The notes: generated from the letters alone by a model not told the origin. 31,992 nt of DNA from a virus (IMGVR_UViG_3300042445_000818:1-31992); one strand, 5' to 3'; positions 18,445-26,053 are shown, numbered from the stretch's first letter. Made by a program: numbers and translations.

Positions 18445-20312
18445 TAACAGTCTCCATAACTTTTACCATATTTAGCTTCACATGTAATAGGTAAGTCTTT
18501 TCCCCATGACGGTGGTGTAGACATTATGTCGGTAATATATTTTAAGGCATTATCTTTATCTGCTTCTTCGGCAATGCATACAATAGCATCATGCACAGTT
18601 AACACAGGTTTATACTTGTCATTAATTACTATCATTTGCTCACCTATGATAATTCTTGCTAATGCTTGCACTACATTTTCTACAACTGAACCACCCCATA
18701 TAGATATATAACCTTTACGAGATTTATATACATACTTAGTTTGACCATCTTCTTTTTCCATTTTAAGCTCTGGGTATTTAATATATAATCCGTTAGGTAA
18801 TTGAATGCCTTCTTGGGTTACAAGTAAACATTTATGCTCGCCTAAATAATAAGGTTTTGATTTATCATTCCAACAAGCTATATCTTTTAAAGCTTTGTCA
18901 CACGCTTCCCATAACTTAATTACTTTATCATTAACCTTTCTATAAACTTTAACAAGTCTTTGACATTCTTGGTCATCTAAGACAGCACCAGGAGGTTGAG
19001 TCTTTAATGTATGTTGTAGCTTACTCCACCCAGTCCCGTAGCCTAAGCCTAGTGTGCAAGTTTTTCCTACAAATCGTTCTGTAGCGTCGGCTTTAGTAAT
19101 AGGTCTATCATATACGGTTGATGCAAACTCACAATAAACATCTCGCCCTTCTCTATACCATTCAACAACATCGGTCTGCCCTGCTAACCATACAAGTATC
19201 CGAGCTTCAATTTGAGATGAGTCGCAGTTAATGACTACGTTACCTAGCGGTGCTTCTACTGCGTTCTTTAATGCTTTCTTTTTCTTGTCCCTTGAAGGTA
19301 AGTTTTGGAAGTTTACTTTTTCTGACCCTGCCCATCGCCCTGTATGAGCACCGTAATACTTTAGTGGTATAGGAAGCTTGCCCTTATTACGAGAAGCAAT
19401 ATTTAAAAATCTTTCTATACGTGATTCTTCTATAGTTGATTTGGTACCTAGACGAACAGCGCATAGTTCTTGAATAAATGAGTCTTCATGTTCTGTTAAT
19501 GCTATAAAACCCTCATCGTTTTTAGCTAACGCAAATGTTTCTTTGCCTGTTGTAACAGATATTTTTAATGGAGGTTCTACACCAAACTCCTTTAGTAATT
19601 CTGCAAATTTTTTATTAGAAGCTAATCTTTTACGAACACATTCAGCCGTATCACAATTTAATCTTTCCATTAATGCACTTAATAATTCATCTTTTTCTTT
19701 TTGTATATCTTCTAATCTACTTGACAAAAGTGCGTCGTCTAAACACAATCTTGGTTGAGTATACATACGGATAGTAATATCAATTAGCTTTAGTTCGTTC
19801 GCTGGAAAGTCTTGAGCTAATACATTGTAGAGTTTATAGGTGAGGTTCACATCGTTCTTACAATACTCACCATATTGTTTTAAATCTTCTGCGGTAAAAT
19901 CTTCTACTCGTTTACCTTTAGCATCAACAACTTCCGTACCTTTTCTACCTAACTGATACCGTTCAACAAGAGCCGCGAGAGAGCCACCCACATCCACACC
20001 ATGCTTAGCACGAGCCATGCCAAGAGTATCAAGATAAATAAATGGAACAATGTTAAAAATAAACGAGAGAATAGCACCATCGAATTGTGTATTATGACAA
20101 AGTAAGATGGCTTCGTTCCAATCAATCTCCATAAGTTTAGTTTTAATATGGTTATGCGTGCCTGTAATAAATTCAGTTTCTCGGTCGTCAATCTTAACAC
20201 CCACTCCAATAACTTGAAATTTTTCATCGCGTATGTATTCCTCTGTGGTTAGGTTTGATAGACTAAAACCTTGTTCATAAAAGGTTTCAAAGTCAAGTGT
20301 GATTAAGTTCAT
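18444..20312 (-). CDS. polA: Family A DNA polymerase with 3'-5' exonuclease
   Basis: This 622-aa enzyme is about the size of phage T7-type polymerases. The exonuclease domain has DFET (D7, E9), HNTQFD (73-78) and YCKNDVNLTY (D154). The polymerase domain has motif A CDSSQIEAR (D364), motif B RFVGKTCTLGLGYG (R413, K417, Y425) and motif C VHDA (H574, D575). Leu421 aligns with Phe762 of E. coli Pol I, where T7 has Tyr; Leu, Phe and Tyr forms mark different phage groups in virioplankton studies. All catalytic acids are present, so it should replicate the genome with the primase-helicase at 10431. The 90-bp gap upstream has AT-rich stretches but no convincing promoter, and no Shine-Dalgarno is evident before the ATG. 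Confidence 0.95.
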   Translation of the reverse strand: MNLITLDFETFYEQGFSLSNLTTEEYIRDEKFQVIGVGVKIDDRETEFITGTHNHIKTKLMEIDWNEAILLCHNTQFDGAILSFIFNIVPFIYLDTLGMARAKHGVDVGGSLAALVERYQLGRKGTEVVDAKGKRVEDFTAEDLKQYGEYCKNDVNLTYKLYNVLAQDFPANELKLIDITIRMYTQPRLCLDDALLSSRLEDIQKEKDELLSALMERLNCDTAECVRKRLASNKKFAELLKEFGVEPPLKISVTTGKETFALAKNDEGFIALTEHEDSFIQELCAVRLGTKSTIEESRIERFLNIASRNKGKLPIPLKYYGAHTGRWAGSEKVNFQNLPSRDKKKKALKNAVEAPLGNVVINCDSSQIEARILVWLAGQTDVVEWYREGRDVYCEFASTVYDRPITKADATERFVGKTCTLGLGYGTGWSKLQHTLKTQPPGAVLDDQECQRLVKVYRKVNDKVIKLWEACDKALKDIACWNDKSKPYYLGEHKCLLVTQEGIQLPNGLYIKYPELKMEKEDGQTKYVYKSRKGYISIWGGSVVENVVQALARIIIGEQMIVINDKYKPVLTVHDAIVCIAEEADKDNALKYITDIMSTPPSWGKDLPITCEAKYGKSYGDC

Positions 20313-20402
20313 GTATTTGGTGGGCTACTCACGGTTTATATAATTGCAAAAATACCATCACGAATTTACACATATAAATAAAGTGCTTTCGCCCATATTC
20401 TT

Positions 20403-20675
20403 TTATAAGGTTGATAATAGTAACAGAATAGCTATCACTATGGCAAACATTATTTTGCTATTTCGGTCTTCTTTCTTTTCAAATTCATCTCGTACATATG
20501 GCGCACCCCACGCCTCTCTTGCACTACGTGGTGTAGGCTTATCAAGGGTGTCAGGCTGAAAGAATCTCCAACCTTTCTTTGCGTTTTTAGCAAATACTCT
20601 ACGTTGCCAGTCTTCAAATTCTCTTATTGCTACTCTCGCTTCAGGATTAAAGTTATTTAATTTTGCGTTTTGCAC
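20403..20675 (-). CDS. Small protein with C-terminal membrane anchor
   Basis: The frame is open to 20819, but the likely start is GTG at 20675, because AGGAG lies 7 bases upstream and the longer version would overlap the zinc-ribbon gene by 131 bp. The resulting 90 residues are basic at first, with a helix (PEARVAIREFEDWQRRVFAKNAKKGW), then a Pro/Arg segment and a C-terminal hydrophobic stretch, SKIMFAIVIAILLLLSTL, which looks like a single tail anchor. The soluble part would face the cytoplasm. I do not recognise a family. It sits between the polymerase and a set of tiny genes. Confidence 0.6.
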   Translation of the reverse strand: MQNAKLNNFNPEARVAIREFEDWQRRVFAKNAKKGWRFFQPDTLDKPTPRSAREAWGAPYVRDEFEKKEDRNSKIMFAIVIAILLLLSTL

Positions 20676-20682
20676 AATCTTT

Positions 20683-20687
20683 CTCCT
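20683..20687 (-). promoter_or_regulatory. Shine-Dalgarno deciding the start at 20675
   Basis: AGGAG on the - strand, 7 bases before GTG 20675 and just after the stop region of the upstream zinc-ribbon gene. No comparable site precedes the ATG at 20819, which favours the short form of the tail-anchored protein. Confidence 0.6.
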
Positions 20688-20688
20688 C

Positions 20689-20883
20689 TTATTTTGCGTA
20701 TTTTTCAAATTCATTACGGCACTCAATCGAACACCAACGGCGGTCATCTTTGACTGGGGTTTCACACCATATACACTTCCCTGTTTGATTAGAAGGTTTT
20801 TTGATTTTATCGTGCGCATTTTTTACTCCCATGTCAATCATGTGTTGCATTAAATCATTGGCTACGTCGGCATCATCACTCAT
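20689..20883 (-). CDS. Small zinc-ribbon protein
   Basis: A 64-aa protein with C37-x2-C40 and C51-x3-C55 around ETPVKDDRRW, then CRNEFEKYAK, the pattern of small treble-clef or zinc-ribbon proteins that resemble the end of ribosomal or DUF2116-like zinc fingers. The N-terminal part is acidic and helical (ADVANDLMQHMIDMG). It begins by overlapping the previous stop as ATGA. It may bind nucleic acid or a host protein; no target can be seen. Confidence 0.75.
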   Translation of the reverse strand: MSDDADVANDLMQHMIDMGVKNAHDKIKKPSNQTGKCIWCETPVKDDRRWCSIECRNEFEKYAK

Positions 20884-21119
20884 CTTACAAATTCTTTGTC
20901 TCTTGATTGAATATAAAAATACTTACGCCACACTCCACCCTTAGGTTGTGCTTTCGGTAAACTAATTAATCCTTGCTTATCTAGTTCTCTAATTCTTTGG
21001 TGATTACCATGTGCGTGTAATATAATATGGTTTCTCCCTGCATTTGGGTGGTCTTCCATATATTGATTAACGATTGCAATAAGTTCTTCATCGGTTTTTC
21101 TTCTGTAATCTTGCGACAT
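20880..21119 (-). CDS. Hypothetical protein, possible winged-helix (79 aa)
   Basis: The sequence has three predicted helices and a turn, DEELIAIVNQYMEDHPNAG, NHIILHAHGNHQRIRELDKQGLI, then a strand pair WRKYFYIQ, which could be a small winged-helix DNA-binding fold. This is a shape-based guess; I do not recognise the family. It abuts the 60-aa gene before it and overlaps the zinc-ribbon gene start by 4 bp. Confidence 0.55.
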   Translation of the reverse strand: MSQDYRRKTDEELIAIVNQYMEDHPNAGRNHIILHAHGNHQRIRELDKQGLISLPKAQPKGGVWRKYFYIQSRDKEFVR

Positions 21120-21302
21120 TTAAAACAAACACTCCCCTACTAATTCAAACAAGTCTTCTTTAACTTCTTTTGGTTTATCTAGTTTAACTACTTTAACATC
21201 AGGATTGTTTTCTGTAAACCACTTAGCTTCCTTGACAGACCAGCGATGTTTACGTATAACCTCTCCCTCGTCATCTATAATTGCATAGCTAAATGGAACC
21301 AT
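21120..21302 (-). CDS. Hypothetical small protein (60 aa)
   Basis: The beginning FSYAIIDDEGEVIRKHRWSVKEAKWF reads as a beta hairpin followed by a helix, as in short phage proteins that return 'IIDDEG...F.TKAEA' patterns. It starts 14 bp inside the previous gene and lacks a strong ribosome site, so translation may depend on coupling. Function unknown. Confidence 0.55.
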   Translation of the reverse strand: MVPFSYAIIDDEGEVIRKHRWSVKEAKWFTENNPDVKVVKLDKPKEVKEDLFELVGECLF

Positions 21303-21471
21303 TTTTTCTTTTTATTTCTTGCATAATCTTAGCTTTCTTTTTACCTTCTTCGGCTTTAGCTAATGCTTCTTCTAATTGTTTAATAGTATATGCTTTGTAT
21401 CTCGGTCTACCATTATGAGTAAGCATGGGGTTTGCATGTCGTTTACTTTTGTGTATCTGTTGCGTTGCCAT
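21289..21471 (-). CDS. Hypothetical basic small protein (60 aa)
   Basis: A Lys/Arg-rich 60-aa protein with a possible coiled-coil helix (TIKQLEEALAKAEEGKKKAK). AAGGAG precedes the ATG, and the gene directly abuts the membrane protein before it. The family is unknown; it may bind nucleic acid given its charge. Confidence 0.55.
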   Translation of the reverse strand: MATQQIHKSKRHANPMLTHNGRPRYKAYTIKQLEEALAKAEEGKKKAKIMQEIKRKNGSI

Positions 21472-21678
21472 TTAAAAACTCCTTTGTTCAAAACATTGAA
21501 GGTGTGACTTTACATAAAAGTTTGGCTTGACTTCTTCATAGAGTTCACCTTGTATGCACTTTAAGTTCATACTATATTTCTTTTGCACGTGAATAGATTG
21601 CATGACTGCCCATGTTAAACAACAGCCGATAATAAATCCTACTACTGCAAATCCTGTACCTTCATATTTACTATTCAT
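21472..21678 (-). CDS. Small one-TM protein near the lysis gene
   Basis: The 68-aa protein has a hydrophobic segment at about 9-26 (GFAVVGFIIGCCLTWAVM) after a short polar N-terminus, then an exposed domain with two cysteines (KCIQGELYEE, SHLQCFEQ). AGGAGAGG lies just before the ATG. It sits beside a lipoprotein-like gene and four genes' distance from nothing else of known lysis function except the SleB-type hydrolase two genes upstream. It could be a holin-like or inner-membrane spanin-like protein, although its outer part is shorter than normal spanins and not clearly coiled coil. The name is therefore not assigned. Confidence 0.5.
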   Translation of the reverse strand: MNSKYEGTGFAVVGFIIGCCLTWAVMQSIHVQKKYSMNLKCIQGELYEEVKPNFYVKSHLQCFEQRSF

Positions 21679-21890
21679 TATCCTCTCCTATATTGTCTAT
21701 AAACTCTACACATCTTATTACCTTTAATTACATTATATAAATTACATCTTATAGCAGGTTTGTTTTGTGATATTAAATATTGTTCACCTACGACTTGCAC
21801 GCCTGCTTGAGTAGCAACGCTTGTAGCGACAGTTGCACACCCTATATTAAAGACCGTTATTAGCATCAATAAGACGTTGCGTAGATTCAC
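21678..21890 (-). CDS. Lipoprotein-like small protein
   Basis: The frame runs to 21932, but a start at GTG 21890 gives MNLRNVLLMLITVFNIGC, a basic residue, a hydrophobic core and a NIGC sequence where C18 could be the lipidated cysteine; ATG 21866 is a third option. The lipobox is atypical at position -3 (Asn). The rest is small (ATVATSVATQAGVQVV) with two further cysteines. The gene overlaps the previous one by 44 bp in another frame, as o-spanin genes sometimes do, and the following gene encodes a one-TM protein. An outer-membrane lysis role is possible but unproven. Confidence 0.5.
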   Translation of the reverse strand: MNLRNVLLMLITVFNIGCATVATSVATQAGVQVVGEQYLISQNKPAIRCNLYNVIKGNKMCRVYRQYRRG

Positions 21891-22086
21891 GATAGCTTTT
21901 AATTCCTGTAATTTTTTCAGCTTTTTCTTCACACTTATATAATGGTGTTATTACTATGTTATGTTTTTTCGTTGGCAAGTCTTTTATCCATGATAGTTCT
22001 TTCGGTCTTGTTTGCATGATGCTTGACCACACGAGGTTTCCGTGACTATTGAATTCTTCGATTGCCCATGCGTATGGGTCTTTCAT
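21847..22086 (-). CDS. Hypothetical protein (79 aa)
   Basis: The sequence starts MKDPYAWAIEEFNSHGN and contains a likely strand pair (NLVWSSIMQ, KHNIVITPLYKC) and a C-terminal helix. AGGAGA stands before the ATG, so the start is well supported. It lies 9 bp after the SleB-type hydrolase gene and is overlapped at its end by the lipoprotein-like gene. No family recognised. Confidence 0.6.
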   Translation of the reverse strand: MKDPYAWAIEEFNSHGNLVWSSIMQTRPKELSWIKDLPTKKHNIVITPLYKCEEKAEKITGIKSYRESTQRLIDANNGL

Positions 22087-22095
22087 TTTTGTCTC

Positions 22096-22449
22096 CTAGT
22101 AGAATACATGGTTGTTTATTATAACACGTGGTTTCATTCCCCACTGATTGTTTAATGCGATGTTGTGAAAATTTGTTGCGCCTTTAGAATAATCTCTTGC
22201 TTTTAAATGCAATATCTCATATGCAATTTTGTAGTATGATGTATTCTTTAACGCCTGTGGCGATGGTGGTTTTAGTTTACCATACCATGAGAATTGATAG
22301 GGCTTTTTCATTTCAATACATACGTTCTCAGGTTTGAAATCGGCACGTCGGTATAATACATAACCTACGGCAATCTGCCCTGTGATGCTTTCTCCCCTTG
22401 CTTCCATAAAAATAGTTTGTGCGAGACACGCCAATGCTTGGTCTATCAT
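22096..22449 (-). CDS. SleB-type cell wall hydrolase (endolysin)
   Basis: The 117-aa protein matches the hydrolase_2 (SleB) family: CLAQTIFMEARGES with the catalytic Glu16 in EARGE, GQIAVGYVLYRR, QFSW (52-55) and GATNFHN (90-96), all in the usual order and near the minimum domain size. It is a lytic-transglycosylase-type enzyme that cuts glycan strands, so it probably releases progeny. There is no signal peptide, which means that a holin is needed; the small membrane gene at 21472 is a candidate. AAGGAGG lies close before the ATG. It belongs to a compact run of short genes and is the only clear lysis gene in the window. Confidence 0.9.
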   Translation of the reverse strand: MIDQALACLAQTIFMEARGESITGQIAVGYVLYRRADFKPENVCIEMKKPYQFSWYGKLKPPSPQALKNTSYYKIAYEILHLKARDYSKGATNFHNIALNNQWGMKPRVIINNHVFY

Positions 22450-22497
22450 AGCAACCTCCTTAAATAAGAAACCAGTTACCTAGCTTACTTCTTTAGA

Positions 22498-22734
22498 TTA
22501 TTTAATTTTGGATAAAAAGTTTTTGAGTTCTGTTGAATACCAAACAATCTTACCTGCGTCTTCAGCAGGGTTACCTTTAAGACCGATTCGGCTTGTGTAT
22601 TTGAGAATGTTACCTCTGAGATAGCCAATGTATTCTTCACCTGACATCTTGGCTCTGATGTAGTCTATTGTTTCAATACCACCGTTGGTATAATGTGGTG
22701 GGTGGTTTACCATATCTACTGTGTTTTCTGTCAT
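22498..22734 (-). CDS. DUF3310 protein
   Basis: A 78-aa protein with VNHPPHYTNGGIETIDYI, GYLRGNILKYTSRIGLKGNPAEDAGK and WYSTELKNF, which match the family DUF3310 (SaV-like), found in many phages. The conserved His-Pro-Pro-His-Tyr and Tyr/Lys residues suggest a nucleotide or small-molecule site, and relatives are thought to be linked to nucleotide metabolism, though this is not settled. It overlaps the VRR-NUC stop by 4 bp (ATGA), so the two are translated together. Confidence 0.9.
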   Translation of the reverse strand: MTENTVDMVNHPPHYTNGGIETIDYIRAKMSGEEYIGYLRGNILKYTSRIGLKGNPAEDAGKIVWYSTELKNFLSKIK

Positions 22735-23018
22735 ATAATCTCCTTTACCAGAGTTAATACTTCCTCTATATTACCTTCATTTACGATGATTGCCAAGCCT
22801 TGATTAGCTTTGATTTGGTCGATGTTGTATTTTTGCAACGCTGTGACTTGACCCTTTCCTGCTTTACATTCTATAGCGATAAACCTACCTTTATAGCAAG
22901 CAATGATGTCAGGAATACCACTCTTACCATAACCTCCAGTTTGAGGGGAGAAATGATAGCAATTTAGGTCGTCGAGAATTTGTTTTACTTTCTTTTTTAC
23001 TTTTGCTTCGGGTGTCAT
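22731..23018 (-). CDS. VRR-NUC domain nuclease
   Basis: The 95-aa protein is a stand-alone VRR-NUC (PD-(D/E)XK) domain: GKSGIPDIIACYKGRFIAIECKAG places D37, E50 and K52 in the nuclease positions and Q57 in the following helix. Phage VRR-NUC proteins of this length are structure-specific endonucleases that resolve Holliday-type junctions. AAGGA lies just before ATG 23018, although this start is 95 bp inside the preceding gene. A TTCAC...GTGAA hairpin leader like those of two other genes is placed 19 bases upstream, inside the end of that gene. Confidence 0.9.
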   Translation of the reverse strand: MTPEAKVKKKVKQILDDLNCYHFSPQTGGYGKSGIPDIIACYKGRFIAIECKAGKGQVTALQKYNIDQIKANQGLAIIVNEGNIEEVLTLVKEII

Positions 23019-23388
23019 GTGTGTCCTTAGTTAGTCGTTCACCTCGTAGTGAATTTAAATCTGTATCGTGTAAGACTATAATATAAAATATAGGTGTTAC
23101 TTGCCATGCTATGTTCTCTAAGTCTTTCATATCATCAGGGCATATATACAAATCAGGGTCAAATAAAGCCCATGTATCTACTAAATCATCTCCTGTAGGT
23201 TTGCCATGTTCTGACTTAGCTTTAGCAAAAGGTAATTTCATTCTAATAAATATTGGTAATGTCTCATCTGTAAATTTCCTTGTATAGTTTTTATCTACGC
23301 AAACCACGTAGCTACCATCTTTATGCCACATCGGCACTCTCCAATGTTTCTTGAGAATATGGTGTGGCATAGGGCAATATACTTTCAT
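22924..23388 (-). CDS. Hypothetical protein with extended overlapping tail
   Basis: The first 110 residues look like a normal globular domain (KVYCPMPHHILKKHWRVP...FIRMKLPF...DTWALFDPDLYICPDDM...WQVTPIFYIIVLHDTD). Residues 112-154 are instead a Ser/Lys/Arg-rich tail encoded by the leader hairpin and the first 95 bases of the VRR-NUC gene in another frame. The tail looks accidental, as if an original stop had been lost when the VRR-NUC leader was inserted. AAAGGG before the ATG supports the start. I do not recognise the domain; the position is between a 346-aa unknown protein and the nuclease. Confidence 0.6.
   Translation of the reverse strand: MKVYCPMPHHILKKHWRVPMWHKDGSYVVCVDKNYTRKFTDETLPIFIRMKLPFAKAKSEHGKPTGDDLVDTWALFDPDLYICPDDMKDLENIAWQVTPIFYIIVLHDTDLNSLRGERLTKDTHDTRSKSKKESKTNSRRPKLLSFLPSNWRLW
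23038..23053 (-). promoter_or_regulatory. Leader hairpin TTCAC-N6-GTGAA (copy 3)
   Basis: TTCAC-CTCGTA-GTGAA has a 5-bp stem and the same total length as the other copies, 19 bases before ATG 23018 of the VRR-NUC gene, with flanks AAATTCAC and GTGAACGACTAACTAA on the - strand. It lies within the coding frame of the preceding gene. Confidence 0.6.
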
Positions 23389-23398
23389 GTATCCCTTT

Positions 23399-24439
23399 CT
23401 ATTTTAATCGTTCTACTAGTTTACCATTAACTGTGATGTCTATGTCCCATTGTGATGATTTAAAGTTTTCTAGATGTGTAAGATATTCTTTACTGAAAGT
23501 ATCATGTTTAACGTGGATATACTTAGCAAACTTTTTCTTAAACACTCTAATCCAATCACTAGGGTGTGCCATACTACTTAAATAATACCCAACATTAAAT
23601 GCTTTCATATAAGTATATATAGCTTCCACAGGCTTCTCAAAAAATAGTTTTTCAGCTAATTCAATGGCGTTATCTCGTTGCTCTTTACCCCAATAATAAT
23701 GATTTCTAGTTTCAGTATTAGTAAAAAGTTCGTTTGTTACTTCCTCTTTGTCTTGATTGAAAGATTCTTTATCCATGCAAGTTATAAAGGCATATGCACC
23801 ATTAAGTTTATCTTGATAGATATTCATAGCTTCTTTAGATTTCTTTCTATCTACTGTTTTATATGTGGCTAGATATTTTGATGATTCGTGTATTGCCATG
23901 GTATCCATGTTGAATCGTATATGTTTAAAGATTGGTATTCTTATATCTACACCATTATCTCTACGCCCATACACAATACCTCCATGACCTACACTTGATT
24001 GAAACACGCCATTGGCATAGTGATACGCAGAAAATATCATACGCATACCTTGATGAAAGTTATCAGTCACAATCTCTACTGTGTTGTCTGACCTAATAAT
24101 TAAATCTATCTTAGCGTTTTTAACATCTTTTTCGTAGTAGCCTGTGGGTTCATAGGTTCTTGCATCAGTATTCCACTTCTCTTTTTCTCGCCACTTTTTA
24201 AACTCTTTACTATCCATGCTACCTTTCTTGGCATTAAATTCTTCGGTAGTCATGGTTTCTGTTTGCCACTTATGATAGTAACCTACGTGATACTCTGTCT
24301 CGCCATTTACTTCTTTCGGATAAAAGTATTTATAGTTATGGTTTCTATCGCTAAAGGGATACTTATCTATTGTCCCCCTCCAAGGTTTCTGTGTTTCTGT
24401 AATACGTTTTAGTCGTTCATATTTTAGTTCGTTATTCAT
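23399..24439 (-). CDS. Hypothetical phage protein (346 aa)
   Basis: A 346-aa protein of mixed strand and helix composition with many Tyr, Trp and Lys residues (YKYFYPKEVNGETEYHVGYYHKW) and a middle block DNFHQGMRMIFSAYHY...GVDIRIPIF that reads like a beta-rich core. The C-terminal part contains helices and DWIRVFKKKFAKYIHV. No motif of a known enzyme is visible, and I cannot name a family. GGGAGGAA stands before ATG 24439, which overlaps the end of the 52-aa gene before it. It is the largest protein without assignment in this block. Confidence 0.65.
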   Translation of the reverse strand: MNNELKYERLKRITETQKPWRGTIDKYPFSDRNHNYKYFYPKEVNGETEYHVGYYHKWQTETMTTEEFNAKKGSMDSKEFKKWREKEKWNTDARTYEPTGYYEKDVKNAKIDLIIRSDNTVEIVTDNFHQGMRMIFSAYHYANGVFQSSVGHGGIVYGRRDNGVDIRIPIFKHIRFNMDTMAIHESSKYLATYKTVDRKKSKEAMNIYQDKLNGAYAFITCMDKESFNQDKEEVTNELFTNTETRNHYYWGKEQRDNAIELAEKLFFEKPVEAIYTYMKAFNVGYYLSSMAHPSDWIRVFKKKFAKYIHVKHDTFSKEYLTHLENFKSSQWDIDITVNGKLVERLK

Positions 24440-24590
24440 ACTTCCTCCCTAGTTCTTCAAAGATTTTCTCAAATGCTTTCGGTTCAAAGTCTAGCTTGTT
24501 ATGTTCAAACATAGTCTTTCTTCCGTTAGTGTGTTTAACATAGCCTTTCACGATGACGTTACTTACTATAATTTGTTTCTCTTTACTCAT
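24432..24590 (-). CDS. Small hypothetical protein (52 aa)
   Basis: The ATG at 24590 overlaps the stop of the 24583 gene, and the TAA at 24434-24432 lies inside the start of the 346-aa gene, so the 52 codons exactly fill the gap. The protein begins MSKEKQIIVSNVIVKGY and ends EKIFEELGRKYE; a GGGGGAA sequence precedes the start. It reads as a two-strand plus helix peptide of unknown role, and its fit in a gapless operon is the main support. Confidence 0.65.
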   Translation of the reverse strand: MSKEKQIIVSNVIVKGYVKHTNGRKTMFEHNKLDFEPKAFEKIFEELGRKYE

Positions 24591-24888
24591 CTATTCCCCC
24601 TGCTTGTTGAATGACATACTCTAATCTCATGTCAGCTAATAGTTTCTCTAACTGTGGTATTGTTTCTTTGTGTCGTCTAGCATAGTGCCAGTTAATACGA
24701 TGTGATTCTTTACTTCTAATATTTAGTTTCCATGCTATTTTACTTATCTCATGCATAATTTCATTTCGTTCTTTAGCTAATTCTAATGTTTGTGTTGTAT
24801 GCACTTTAATTTGCTCTCCTATGTGAACGTTTACTAAACCCATTGATTGTCCAAAGAATATTCTGTCTTTAGTTCGCATCTTAGTCAT
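24583..24888 (-). CDS. Hypothetical helical protein downstream of the VWA gene
   Basis: The frame opens at GTG 24909 inside the VWA gene, but ATG 24888 is preferred: AGGTGG lies upstream and the overlap is only 8 bp. The 101 residues are mostly basic helix (ELAKERNEIMHEISKIAWKL, HYARRHKETIPQLEKLLADM). No family is recognised. Direct linkage to the VWA and MoxR genes suggests a fourth member of that cassette, by position only. Confidence 0.6.
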   Translation of the reverse strand: MTKMRTKDRIFFGQSMGLVNVHIGEQIKVHTTQTLELAKERNEIMHEISKIAWKLNIRSKESHRINWHYARRHKETIPQLEKLLADMRLEYVIQQAGGIDE

Positions 24889-26053
24889 TTTTCTTAACCA
24901 CCTTGCCACTTGGTGCTACGAAGTTATTGTTCTGTGTTACAAGCCATAACGTAGGGCATTTAACGTTCCACGTTATCTCTGATTCAAGGTATCCGTCTGT
25001 GAATACAATGATTGCTTCGGCTTCCACACGTTGTTTGTTTAGGTGTTCACTCACACATGAAACCATAGTTCCACCCCCACCCTGTGGTTTAAGTAATTCT
25101 TTGATGTTGTCATAGTGTTCAGGTAAAAAGACTTGTTCACCATGCACCTCCGTATCCCACCACAACACACGCACTTTACTTGGTGTTGCCACAGAACAAA
25201 TAGATGCCAGTTCCGATGCAAACTCAGTAAGGGCTACGCTATCAATCGAACCTGATGTATCTATGGCTACCACTAACTCACCTACCGATTCGTTTTCCAT
25301 ACTTGGTAAATAAATATCATTAGCCATCTGACGTTTGTTAAACTTACGCCATGTATATTCATCATTACCTTTGGTTGCACTTGATATAAACTCGCGTAGC
25401 ACCTCTCGCCAATTCACTTTGGGTTCTAACATATCGCCAATCACGCGAGGAATCTTAGCACCCATACGACCTGCAAGTATGCCACCCTCACGTAAAGCCT
25501 TGTCAATCTTGCCTGACATTTCCTTAGCTTCTTCATCAGTCATACTCTGTGCGTTCTCGAAGTCATGCTCATCTAGTGTCTTACCTAGTGATTCACCCTT
25601 ACCTGAATCCTTGTTTTGTTTCTGTTGTTTCTTCAAGTCTTCATATATTTCACGCACCGACCAATTATGATACTTAGCATCATAGAGACCACCCTCAGGT
25701 AAGTGACACAAATCTCTATCGTTCAGATTCATAATCACATCATTGACTGCATAGTCTGTTGCTACGTTGATAGCTTGTGCATTATCCTTAAACTCTTTCT
25801 TGAATCTAGGTATATGTTTTAATGCAACGTGTAAGTTCTCATGCAATATCAAACCACGTAACTCTGCATCTGTCAGCTTAGATATAAATTCACGACCATA
25901 CTTTTTATTAACGCCGTCAGTATATGCCGTTACCTTATCCTCAATGACTGAGTTCTTACCCATGAGCATGACACCTGAATACAATGCCGTCTCACGATGT
26001 TTCATTAAGGCTATGTGTGCTTTCTTTAGCCTTGTCTCTTGAGTAATTGCCAT
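24881..26053 (-). CDS. VWA protein with N-terminal HExxH peptidase-like domain
   Basis: The 390-aa protein has two domains. The first carries LILHENLHVALKH, where HENLH (71-75) is a zincin motif, as in the DUF2201 N-terminal metallopeptidase-like region. The second is a VWA fold: AIDTSGS (D265, S267, S269) forms the MIDAS site, GGGGT with T329 and VFTDG with D353 complete it. A charged linker (about 143-200) lies between. Proteins with this architecture pair with MoxR AAA+ ATPases, which lies 12 bp upstream here. Such pairs act as chaperone-like or metal-insertion systems in bacteria; in a phage the target is unknown. GGGG before the ATG supports the start. Confidence 0.9.
   Translation of the reverse strand: MAITQETRLKKAHIALMKHRETALYSGVMLMGKNSVIEDKVTAYTDGVNKKYGREFISKLTDAELRGLILHENLHVALKHIPRFKKEFKDNAQAINVATDYAVNDVIMNLNDRDLCHLPEGGLYDAKYHNWSVREIYEDLKKQQKQNKDSGKGESLGKTLDEHDFENAQSMTDEEAKEMSGKIDKALREGGILAGRMGAKIPRVIGDMLEPKVNWREVLREFISSATKGNDEYTWRKFNKRQMANDIYLPSMENESVGELVVAIDTSGSIDSVALTEFASELASICSVATPSKVRVLWWDTEVHGEQVFLPEHYDNIKELLKPQGGGGTMVSCVSEHLNKQRVEAEAIIVFTDGYLESEITWNVKCPTLWLVTQNNNFVAPSGKVVKKND

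Noticed and set aside
22731-23388. Frameshift joining the 154-aa protein with the VRR-NUC protein
   Set aside because: The nuclease has its own ribosome site, start and complete domain, and ordinary small size; no slippery sequence was seen at the junction.
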